A DNA stretch of 64,000 nt, from NCBI GenBank assembly GCA_033026295.1, contig CM065170.1, positions 11,996,040 to 12,060,039 of the forward strand, read 5' to 3'. The notes under the pieces are model-generated. The model saw nothing but the letters and a program-made list of their open reading frames with translations, was not told the DNA's origin and did no database searches. Source of the DNA: Channa striata (lineage: Eukaryota > Chordata > Actinopteri > Anabantiformes > Channidae). Below, in pieces: positions 49,601 through 61,600 of the stretch (the first letter of the stretch is position 1; the number at the start of each line of letters is the position of its first letter). Made by a program: the position numbers and the translations under genes.

Positions 49601-52600
49601 ATATGCAATACTGATAAAATCACTGGCTTGCAGTTCAGTGAACAGTTCAGTCCAACATCCCCCGTCCCAGAAATAGCCCCAGAATATGCAACAGATTTGA
49701 TCAATGCCTCCTCGATAGATAGATAGATAGATTACATCAATATTACAACTTGGCTCTTGTTTGTAGGTTTTCTGGCCTTCAGCACAGGTTTTATTGGAAC
49801 AGGAAGTTTCCCACTTAAAAAATGCTTCTGTGAACTTTTGTTCAACTGACCTCAGGCAATTAAAGCCTTCATAACTTTTACTACACACACACACACACAC
49901 ACACGCGTTTGTCTTTCTATAGTTGTGAGGAGACTCATTGACAAAATACAGTCCCTAGTCGCTAACCCTAACCATCACAGCTGAATGCCAAACCCTAACC
50001 CAAACCAAAACCGTCTTCTAACCCAGACCCTAAAACCGAATCTTGACCCTCAAAAAGCCTTTTGAAGTTGTGTGGACCAGCTAAAATGTCCTCACAACAA
50101 CGGTACTGAAGCAAAATCTGTCCACAGAAGACTATAAGACAAAGACATGCGCGTGCACACACACACATGCACGCACATGCACGCACACACACACTCCAAC
50201 ATACTCATTCACTGACAGCTCGTTCGGTACCTCTGAAGAATGAAGTCAAGCCCTCTCTCAACTCGTCTGATCAGATACTAATAATTGCAGCTTCAAAAAA
50301 AACCCTGCTCTTTCTCTTTTGCTCTTTTCAGCTGTATTTAATCTCTTAACTGCTTAAGCGTTTAACCCTTGTCTTCCTCTCTTTTATATTTTCTCTCTGC
50401 TTCCAACTACCTGGACATCTTTATTTCCCCTCCTTTCTTTGTGCGTTTCTTTCTTCCCCTTCTTTACTCGTTCCCTCTGTTATCCTACTTAAAACACACC
50501 TGTGTTTTCATTTGATTGCACTTAATTAAATGTTAAATTTTCTGCTTGTATCCATCCGTCTTCCCCTCCCTGCGTCGTCACACTGTGTCTGCCTTTCAAA
50601 GCTTGGGGATATGGATGACTGTGTCCTGCGGGGACTTCTGTCTCTGCTGGCCTGCCTCAGCCAGCTCTTCCTTCTCATCAAGGTTGTCCTTCTTCCTCTC
50701 TGTCTCTGTCCGTCTCTAACACTGCATTTTTTTTCTCACCCTCTTTATTGTTTGTTTAAAATATAACTTTTTTTATTGATGTCAGTGTTCTTTTCCTTTC
50801 AATCACATGATGATTCAGGGTGTTTGCTCATCCTTGCATCCTTCTTCTTTTTACTCATTTTTAAAAGGAGCTCATCTTTAGTACCACATCTCCATTTTTG
50901 CTGTTGTTTATCTGCATGTGATTTTGTCCTAGTCTGTATTTTCTCTGTAAACAGGATGCACCCTGAGGGTAAAACACATACACACTCACACTCACACACA
51001 CAAAAAGCTTAACCTGCAAAAACCTCCAAAACTGTTTTTCAGTTAATACATATGTAAACCTAGCTGTGTGTTTCTGTGAATGGTTGACAGTTTGTGAGTT
51101 AGTTTCATAAACAGCATATCACCAGCGGTTGCATTGTGGTTATGGCAAAATCAAATATGTCATAGAATTGTTGTGGATGGATTATGCATGATTTTTAAAG
51201 CTGATTCCTGTGTCTTAATTTCTTTCTGGTGTACTGGATACACGTTAACTCCATTAGGAGCTGAGGGAGAAGCAGGTGAGGCAGCAGGCTGTCCTGGACG
51301 ACCTGTACCGAGTCAAAGAGGAGAAACTCAGAGAGCTGCAGAGACGCAGGGAGGAGGAAAAAGAACGGAGGAGGAGGGAGGAGGAAGAGGCAGTCAAGTG
51401 AGTTGGAGGATGTGAATTTCCATTTCTCTAGATTTTTGGGTTCCTTACTATTAAAACATGTTCTTTGTGGTTATGGCTTAAATTGTGAACAATCAACATG
51501 CAAGAGAAAAGTGTAAAAATTAGCATTTATCTCAATAGACGGGCAAAGATAGAGCAAGAGAAGAGAGACCAGGAGCGGAGGGAGCAGGAGAGGAGGCAGA
51601 AGGAAGAAGAGGAGGCCCGGCAGAGGAGAATGTTGGAGGAGCAGAGGGCCAGACAGAGGGAGGAGGAGGAGAGGGAGGCACAGGCCCGCCTGCGAGCAGC
51701 CCAGGAGAAGGCCCAGGAGGAGGAGAGAAGGAGGATACAGAAGGAGGAGGAGGAGAAAAGGAAGCGGGAGGAGGAAGAAGAGAGGAAACGAAAGGAGCAG
51801 GAGGTGGAGGAGGAGGAAAAGAAGAAGAAGAAGAAGAAGAAAGAAGAGCAGGACAAAGAAGTCCAGCAGCCAGCGCTGGTGGCTCAGCGATCCTCCAGGC
51901 TGAGCACGTACAGAGCTCTCTACTCGTTTGTCGCCCGCAACGCAGATGAGCTGAGTATCGACGCAGGCTGCCTGATCGAGGTACAAGAATCACAGTCACG
52001 TTTCTGCGGTTTGTTTGCAAACCCACATTTGTGTTGATTAACACGGCAACTTTTTAGGGGTGAAAATTGGGGAATGGGAAAAACATTCTCATTCAGATTC
52101 ATAAGAAATTTTCTAAGTCATTTCATCACGTCTTTCTTTCTTACACCTGTTTGGCACGGGCCACCTTTCAGCTTAGTAACACAACCGCTCAGCACATTCG
52201 ACACACAGGCTGAATAAATGATATTTTTCATAACAATTACACAGTTTACTGAAATGTACCAGCATTTCTTATCGCATTAGCCTCCTTTTATACCAAGCTA
52301 ATTAGCAACAACTGTAGTTGTTGCATTTCTGGCATAAGCGGCTTAGAAACTTAATTTATTAGATGGCATATAAACACTATAATAGTATTCTAATTAGGAC
52401 AGAATAGATATCCAGTAGGTGACTAACAACTATTACTATTTGTAATTTTACAATTGTTCATTATTAATTTAAAGCTTGCTTGCAACTCAATTTATTAGAT
52501 GACATAGTAACACTATAATATTTTTCTAATTAGAACAGAATAGATATCCAGTAGTTGACTAACAAATATTACTATTTGTAATTTTACAATTGTTAAAAGC

Positions 52601-55600
52601 TTGAATGTTTTCCTTCACCTCCAGTAATGACATGGTTTCTAAATGCACTGTAAACCATCTTACATGAACTACAGCTCAGAAATAGACAGTCAAGTGAAAA
52701 GAGGGAGTTGTCACTTCGGAAAAATGAAAGTGGCAGTGCAACAAGCAGTTGGTGTGTAAACGACATTATGTCAGTGTGCAGTTATCACAGCCAAAGAAGC
52801 CGGGCACAGTGGACTGTTTCCAAACTGCCGTGCTACTGCAATATGTGTGTGTGATGTCTGTCTAAACACCGTAATTGCGTGTGATTGCAGTGCAACAGTA
52901 ATTATTCTTGATTGGTCCAAAAGACATATACTGGAGGAGAGCAACATGTTTATCATCATCACCTTGTTATGTCTGTGTGAGCGTAATGAACGTGTATTTT
53001 CCGTGATGCAGGTGGATGAGCAAACAGTTGGTGAGCCTGGCTGGTTGTGTGGGAGTTACCGTGGAAACAGAGGCTGGTTCCCTCACAGTTACGCGGAGAA
53101 ATGTCATACCCCCTCCACCACTGAGAGCGTCCCATCCTCACCTGGAAAAACGTCCTGTCCGCCACCGGCGCTCAACACAGGGTAACGTAAACTAGAAAGA
53201 GCAGGACGAGACGGTTTCAAAGACATTTTCTGTGTGATATTTCTGTTCCCTTGCTCTAAAGATAGCATATGGTTTGAGCCTTTTTGCTGACTACCAGTCT
53301 GTAACAGTCACCTTGGGCATTGCAATTTATGCCACTGAACTGTTAGGTTGTTTTTGCTCTTCTCTTAGCTCTTTCCCTAATGGTTTGTCCCTCTCGTTTC
53401 TCCCAGAGCCCCAGAGGGGGAGGCACCGGGTGACGGTACCGCTCCTGCCCAATCAGATGCTTCTCAGGTAAAGGGGAAAGTGCTGTTTACTGTGAACTCC
53501 AGGCATGCAGCGAATTGGGTCTGACATAGTTCTCCTCAAAACAAAAAAAAGAAAACTTGTTTTTAATGGACGTAAGATAAACTTGAATGACCTACTTCTT
53601 CTGTTTTGTTGCAGTGTTGTTTTGGAGATTAGCAATAATTTACTGAAATGAGAACCATGTTTTGAAGATTAACATGGGACGTCTCTGTTTTGGGGGTTTA
53701 CGCTGTCAGGCATCAAATAAAAGACAGGGGTCTGTTGGCACTGCTGTGCAAAGCTCATATCAGTAAAGTAGCAATTAATATGCTAATGCTTAACAGGTAT
53801 CATGTTTGCCATATTTACCACCACAGTTTAATGTGTTCACTTGCTAGAACGCTGTCACTTGTATACTTGCTAAACTATCTGTGTACTGTATAATATTGTA
53901 AACTAAAGGCAGTAGATGAAAAGACAGAGGAAGACATGCATGTGTTGAGATGTGTCAGTGTGGACCCAGAGAAGACCAAAAGTATAAGTTCATACAAAAA
54001 GGATTTCAGACCATTTAATGTGCATACACTTCATGGCATTGTTTCACTGCTGCTCCTGCTGCTGCTGCTGCTGCTGCTGGAAATGACAAAAATGATTGTC
54101 TGGATTATTTGGAGCCTCCGTTCTGATTTGGAAGTTGCCTTGTACCGATTTCTGTCACTAGATGGGTTTCCTGTTGGTGCAGTGGTCACTGCCTTCAGAA
54201 TATATTTGAGCTGCAAACTATCTTTGGCAGCTAAGTAACTGGGTCTGACTGCTGTACGCTCAGTGCCGATGACACACACAGTCTCACACTCATCCTCAAC
54301 AGCAGCATGGCTGCATATTTATAGTCCTTTCCTATTGAGAATTTCTCTGCTTCTCTGTGGGTCACACAGACATTTACAGATCTCCATGTCCCAGCAGACA
54401 GTGTTAGTAGGTTATGTTTGATGGTCTAAAAGAGTCAAGTGCAAAAGTGATATTAAGAACTGATGTAAATCATTTTTCTATACGATATACTGTATGATGT
54501 TGTGATTTAAGTAATCCTATAGTTGAATTCCTCACTTGGCTGGAGTAAAACCTGGCTCCTCCTCTAATCTCACTCCTCAGTGTTCGCTCCCTCTGCTGGC
54601 CCGTGCCATCTCATCATGGTCGGCCACCTCTGAAACTCACCTCAATCCGTCCATGGGTGTAGGTGATGTCATCACTGCGCTGCTGAGTTTCTCACAGGGC
54701 GACATCATCAGCGTGCTGCAGCAAAGGGACGACTGGTGGTTGGGACAGCTCAACGGGATGCAGGGATGGTTTCCTAAAAGCTATGTCGCTTTGGAGTCAG
54801 GGGGCAATACAGAGTATGAACACTGATAAGAACAGACAATTGCTCTAATTAAAAAATGTAGTGTAATGTAAAAGTTGAGTGACTATGTGCTGCTCACATT
54901 CTAGCGTGGACGCATTTGACTCATCCGACTCCATTCAGCTAGAGGGTAAGTGTAATTTATTTGTTGAAAAAGCTTCTATAACGGTTATTAAAAAGTGTTT
55001 GTGCCAAACCAGAATCATGGTTTCATATGTGGCTGCTGCGTCCTAAACAGAGTATGTGGCCTTGTACACGTATGAGAGCCCAGAGGTTGGGGACCTGACA
55101 TTTGTTGAGGGGGATGTCGTTATGGTGACGGAGAGAGAAGGGGAGTGGTGGCGAGGATGTATAGGGGACCAATCAGGCGTGTTCCCCTCTAACTATGTCC
55201 GACCTGTTGAACCAGAGGTGAGTCAAGTTGTATTTTATCATTAAAAATGTTATTGTCATTCCAAACAGGTTTAATATTCCTGACTGAATTCTTGTATTAA
55301 CAGAATAATGAATTACTGTGCAAAGATTAAGAAGATAATTAAGTAAATGACAACAAATGACTTACACCATTAGGATTTTCTTAAAGATTTTAAAATTATA
55401 AAACTGTATGTGTATTCTGTTTGTCTCACTCATTTCCTGCCACTTTACGAATTTAGGCATCAAAACCTGGAGGTCCGACCAAGAAACCAGGTGAGGATGA
55501 GCACAGTGACTCACGTAGACCATCACAACCGAATGATTAGCTCTGTTTTTTTTTTTGACATTTACATCATCCTCAGTAATCTGCTTGGTCAACAGAGATC

Positions 55601-58600
55601 GCCCAGGCAATCACCGCCACCGCCGCCCCAGCGATGCATCAGCTGCGTCTGTCTCCAGGGCAACTGATTGTGGTCCTGGCAAAGAACTCCTCTGGTTGGT
55701 GGCTCGGGGAACTGCAGGTCAGCCATCAAGGCCGTCATTAGAGAGTAGAGCCGTTTTATTTTTCCACGATCGAATGAATAGCGAGCTGTTAAATCATTAA
55801 CATTTCAGTAACGGATTTGTTTTAGGAATTCATTTGGCTTTCAATGCTGATGTGTAGTTCAAGGTCAATTGCACCTTGAAGCTCTGTTTAATAGTCAGAG
55901 TTCTCTTATATCCACCACACATTTACAGAGAGGAGTATTTAAACTTCTACAGCGTAGGTGTTTTCCACGTCTGCAAGTAGAAATGAAACACAGAGGGTGC
56001 AGTAAATATGCTCTTTTAAGACTCAGACAGATACTGTAGATGTGTTGGCGTCTGCTGATGTCTCAGATCAGTGAAGAGTTGGACAGGAGGTTACAGGAGC
56101 AATAACAGGCTTGTCTATAAGGTCACGTGTCTCGTGCGGTGAGAGGTCGGTGCTTACCGTGCGTTTTGTCCTGAGGCTGCAGCTGCAACTCTGGTGAAGT
56201 AATGAGACAGCAGATCAAGTTAACAGCAAGGGGTGAACAATCCAGACAATGTGGTCACAATTTAAAGCTATGTTTGAAACGACAGCTGTTTCAAACTTGC
56301 CCTCAGTAATTAATATGCTAATCTTATATTTTTATGAAGATCGTTCGTGTAGGGTGAGACATACAAGAGCAATCTGTCATTCTGCAGACAAGAGGCTAAG
56401 CGTAGGCTGGATTAATGTTGGCTCTGAGCATAAATATCTTCAAAGACACCACATTTCAGTATGAATTGCGCTGTTGTGATTCTGGAGGTTAGGCACTCTG
56501 CCCGAAAAATATACATTAATCAGCTCATCTCTCGATTTGGAATTCAGAAGTGATTGAGCGGGAGATTGATCTACTTGCGCTGGCTCTTTTCCCTGCAGGC
56601 TCGAGGTAAGAAGAGGCAGAGAGGCTGGTTTCATTCCTCTCACGTCAAGCTCCTGGGTCCTTCCAGCAGCAAGTCTTGTCCCTCTCCTCTGCCAGGTGAT
56701 ACACTCCGAGCCCAACATCCTATTCATGATGATTTATTTATTTTTATTATACCATAGTTGATGTAGTTTAGCATAATCATTTCAGGTAGATGTGAAAAAT
56801 TCAAGTCTCTCATGCTAATATCCAAGCCACGATATTTCCTAGGCTTTAATTGTCTGATTATGTTCAGCTCTATTGCTCTTTCACTAAAAGCTGATTGAAA
56901 CTTAAATGTCAGGGCCTTTTATAACTCAGCATCGTCTATCCGTGATGTTCAGTGTGCCAAGTTATCGCAATGTACGACTACTCTGCTGCCAATCGGGATG
57001 AGCTGAGCTTCTCCAAGGGGCAGCTGATCAGCATCCTGGACAAGACCAACCCCGATTGGTGGAAAGGAGAAGTCAGCGGGGTCATAGGCCTGTTGCCCAC
57101 CAATTACGTCAAGATGACCACAGAATCAGACCCCAGCCAGCAATGTGAGTAAACCTCATCGTTTTTTTCCTCTTCATTTCAGTGGGAGCTTATTTGGCTG
57201 TTGCACATACTGACAGAAAAATCACAAAATCACACATGCAGCTGCAATAAAATTGACAGCTAGCACAATGGAAACTGAAAACACGTTATTTTTTGTGGAA
57301 ACAGATTTCTCTTTTGTTGCTAAAAAGTCTGATTGGTTGACTTGACTCACTCCAGGTACAGTTGAATCGTTATCCATGTCAGAGCATGGAGAGACTGACG
57401 GTAAGCTTAAAACAGTTGGTTGTGTCAATCACTCAGGGAATCGCTCATGACGATGAACCCATTGCACTTAAAAGGCTCAATCCTCGAAACATTTTCATTA
57501 ATATTTATTCAAATATTGTTTCTTAAAGAACAAAGCCTTAAAAAAAGAAAATGATCCTCCGATCTAAGCAAGCCTATAGGATTGGGTCTTTTAAATGTCG
57601 CTTAATAATGGACTGCACCAACATTTCAAATGAGGAAATTGATGCCCCTCTCATGGCTTTGTGGTGAATACGAAGCAGCGCTTAGCTTAGCGTTAAGACT
57701 GGAAGCAGGAGGAAAATGTGAGCCTGGTTCTGTCTAATATTTTAGAATAAATACCTGCCAGCCAGGCGTCTAAAGCTCACTATATAATATGTTATATCTC
57801 ATTTCCTCAAACACTGCCTCAACCCAAAAGACTAGCTTTGTCTTTTCTTCTAGTCTTTATGCTGAGTTAAATAACTAACTCTTAGGTTCAGATTTGAATT
57901 TAATAGACCTGCATGAGAGTTGTATCAATCTTCTCCTCGGATCAACACACTTGACCAACCGCTGGGAAGTTTCATTTAACACAAGCACATTCTTCATCCT
58001 AATCAGTCACATTTTGGGAAATTGAAGCCTCATTTTCACTGAAAAATGCAATGCATTTGTGCACAATCGGTGCTCCTGTATTTACTGTACACTGATCACT
58101 GTTCTGTTGGGGAAGGTGTGATTTTTTTTTTTACTTGTTTATATTAATCGCTCACTCGAATACATAGTCTGACATTTTTACGGAGGGCCTGTTCTTAAGC
58201 AGTAGGTGTGTGTTTGAATTAGTATTCACAAGCTTGCTTGTTCTCCTCACGGCGGCGGATCTGTGTTAACAAGAGTGAACTCACTGGACGATTAATTAGG
58301 ATGAACTCCTAAAAGCCGCAGACACAAAACACAGTGAAATTTTAATTCTAATGAACATTTCCTGACTCATACACAGCCGAGCACACACAAGGTCTGTGCT
58401 TCATTAGAGAGAAGAAATGTAAGAAATTATCATCATGCTCCAGCTGATATAATTAGTAATAACATTTACATTTCCAGGAATACATTATTAATGCATCTGC
58501 ATGTGAGAATCCAGCATTAATATTTAAACTATATTAATGTCTGCTGTGTCTCATCTCTCCTTCATCTCACTCACCTCCCCCTCCCGCTCCTCCGCTTCAT

Positions 58601-61600
58601 CTGTTTTTTCTTTCCTCTGTAGGACAGTAATGCTGGCTTACCGCTCTTCTTCTCCTCCTCCTCCTTTTCCTCCTCCTCTTCCTCTTCCTACCTCCTGCAC
58701 TTCTTCCTCACCCCTTCTGTCTGAGCCAATCCGACTTGCCCTGTCGCAACAGGAAGCCCTGCCGCCAGCAAGAACAGCCCAGCTCTGCTCCCAGCTTTCC
58801 ACCTCACTTGTTTAGGGACTGTGGTGTTCTGTGCTCCTCTGTTTGTGATCCCTTTATTTAATTTATTTTCCTACTTCTGTCCTTTCCTATTAGGCATTAA
58901 TTTCTCACCCTCATCTCCCTCGCTCTCTCCTCTCCTGTGTTTCCCTTGATGTTTCTTTTAATTAACTAATTAACAAAAGGGAGCGAGGCAGAGGCAGCTA
59001 GGCAAGAGATTTGGAGACTTTTGTCCGTCTTATACAAAGGCATGGAACGTGTAGTTTTGCTGAAGATAAATGGAAAATGGATCATAAGAGTCCAGTCACA
59101 CAGGATAATAGTTATAATAATAATATGTAAATGGCATAGTCATTTAGTTTTCTAAATTAAGGCTATGGAGCAGTATGATAAAGTGTTTTTTAACAGGGTC
59201 ACTCATTCTTGCACTAACAACATTAAACCTTGCTAAAAATGGACCAACGTGAAGACTCACTGTTGCTTAAATCACCAATAACCTTGATTGCTGCTTGCTA
59301 ATGCCTGGATTTAAACAAATTGATTGGGATTTTATTATTCACTTCTTATGTATTCTTACATTTATTATTGCTTCGAATAAACACTCATCCTGTACTGAAC
59401 TGTGATGTCACCAGCAAAGAAAAACAAGATTTGCAGATATTAGCAGCTGTCTAGATTAGATTCAGAAAAGGCAACTCCGCATACATTGTTGATTTACATC
59501 CAAGTTCTGCCATGTTTGAACCTCAAAGACTTGAACGATCACCTGAGTCTTCCTCTGCTCTTTCGCTTAAGCATTAGCTACTTTATTCATTTACATCTAT
59601 GCAATCATTTGGAGGATGCGCTCCACCATGAACGGTGCTTTGGTTTTCTTTAATTCAGCATCCTTGGTAGCAGTGTGTTTAGCATTAGCATTGCTTGGTA
59701 TGTTCTTTGAGTACATGTACTGCAACTACAACGTGCCTCACTCTTGTCTGTGCATTAAATGTAAATAAATTATCAGAACTATAATAAAGGGAGATTTTAA
59801 CACAGGAGAGTATGTAGTGGTGTGTTTGGTGACACTGCTGGTCAGATCTTCTCACACACCATATGAATGACTGACTGGAAAGTGTTTGTGTGTGTGTGTG
59901 CGCGCATGCATGGCATGCATGCACGTGCATTTGCATGTGTGTGTTTGCGCGCTGTAGGGTGTGCTGACCTGATGACACTGGACACCATGACCCCTCAGGA
60001 GAGGAAGAGGCAGGGTTACATTCACGAACTCATCCAGACTGAGGAGACCTATGTGGAAGACCTGGAGCTGGTACTAGAGGTACTAACAAACACACACACA
60101 CACCTTCAGACGTTTTTATAAAGGCCCAGCCTTTCTTTGGTTAAAGAGGATTTTTATCTCCATCTTATTTGTTTATGTCTCTCAGGTCTTCCATAAGCCC
60201 ATGTCCGAGTCAGGCCGTCTAACAGAAGCCGAGATGGGACTGATCTTTGTTAACTGGAGGGAACTTATTATGTGCAACACCAAACTACTCAAGTAGGTAG
60301 CCTACACGGCACGTTAAATTATCCTGTTTGAAGTCTTTTATCTGATCCTCTTCCTGCAACTCGAAAACAGATGGTTTCTGGGCCCTGTGGGCTGAAGGAA
60401 CTAATTGCACTGCAAATCGACTTTAATTAAATTATTCTAAACACTTTAACCAGTATAGACAAACGCGCACACTCTCCTGTCTCTTTGAGCTTCAAGACTT
60501 GACACTTCAGTCCATTTCTACTGACTCTGGGGCTTGTACATCTTATTATTTCATGTGCTTGGTGTTTACGCCTGGCTTCGCAAAAAATGCATGAAGATGC
60601 CACAAAATCGGTTTTGTGTCCCAGGGCGCTACGTGTCCGTAAAAAAACAGGTGGAGAGAACATGCCAGTTCAGCTGATTGGAGACCTCTTGGCGTCGGAG
60701 CTTGCACACATGCAGCCGTACATCCGCTTCTGCTCCTGTCAGCTAAACGCCGCTGCCCTGCTGCAGAGCAAAACACACAACCAGCCCGACTTCAAGAACT
60801 TTCTCAAGGTACGGGTTGCGAGTGATTGATAGAATAATGAAGAAACTTAAACTTAAACTTTATGAGAAAGAGACAAAACACAGAGGACAGGTCCTGTAAG
60901 ATGCAGTAAAACTGAAACTTTCTGCTTCCTCTTGAGCAGAAGATCGCCACAAACTACCGCTGCAAAGGAATGCCTCTATCCAGCTTCCTCCTCAAGCCCA
61001 TGCAAAGGATCACACGCTACCCACTGCTCATTAAGAATGTATGTGGAAAATGCTGCATGTCTACTAAAAATACTCTCCACCCACTGCTTTTCTTTTCCCT
61101 GCGATTCACTGATTGATGTCCATGTCTCTCTGTCGTCCTCTGTACACCTTCCTGTTGGGCAGATCCTAGAGCACACCCCGGAGGGCCACGCAGACCGCGG
61201 CCCCCTGAAGGAAGCTTTGGATCGAGCCGAGGAGCTGTGCTCGCAGGTCAACGAGGGCGTGAGAGAGAAGGAGAACTCAGATCGACTAGAGTGGATACAA
61301 AGTCACGTTCAGTGTGACGGACCTATAGAGGTAAACACACCTGATGTGACTGACAGTATATGATCTTTAATTATAATTACTACAGCACGGGTAATTAAAA
61401 ACGCCTCTACAACTAATAAACCACTCTCCTGTGTTTACCTTTGCTTCCTGTCCTGCATCTCTCCTGGGCGATGCCACGATTTCTCCCCATCTTTCGTTCA
61501 GCACTTGGTCTTCAACTCTCTGACTAATTGCCTCGGGCCTCGCAAGCTGCTACACAGCGGTCGGCTGTACAAAACCAAAAGCAGCAGGGAGCTGTGGACT

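Larger units (their letters stand above)
48337..51904 (+). other. itsn2: itsn2 coiled-coil (KLERQ) region
   Basis: About 415 residues of Glu/Arg/Lys/Gln-rich heptad sequence run from VSFEDKLKENFARGSAELE to a Glu/Lys tract just before SH3A. The tract includes a GAA/AAG codon run (about 51820-51842) giving eight consecutive lysines. The region mediates dimerisation and Eps15 or SNAP-25 contacts in intersectins. The low-complexity coding DNA makes long spurious antisense ORFs. Confidence 0.9.
51905..57144 (+). other. itsn2: itsn2 SH3A-SH3E cluster
   Basis: Five SH3 domains: A (about residues 798-850: YRALYSFVARNADELS ... GWFPHSYAEK), B (about 904-975: AISSWSATSETHLN ... GWFPKSYVAL), C (about 990-1046: YVALYTYESPEVGDL ... 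GVFPSNYVRP), D (about 1060-1125: EIAQAITATAAP ... GWFHSSHVKLL) and E (about 1130-1190: VCQVIAMYDYSAANRDEL ... GLLPTNYVKM). Intersectin SH3 domains recruit dynamin, synaptojanin, WASP and Sos. B carries an extra 14 residues in its RT-loop region, and D lacks the usual proline. Confidence 0.9.

Noticed and set aside
51471..52044. Long minus-strand ORFs of 109-171 codons opposite itsn2
   Set aside because: They are antisense to the Glu/Lys/Arg-rich coiled-coil exon; Leu/Ser/Pro runs are the mirror of GAG/AAG codons.
58537..58815. 92-codon ORF as an alternative itsn2 exon
   Set aside because: Ser/Pro/Leu low-complexity from CT-rich intron DNA; no acceptor/donor pair in the right phase was found.
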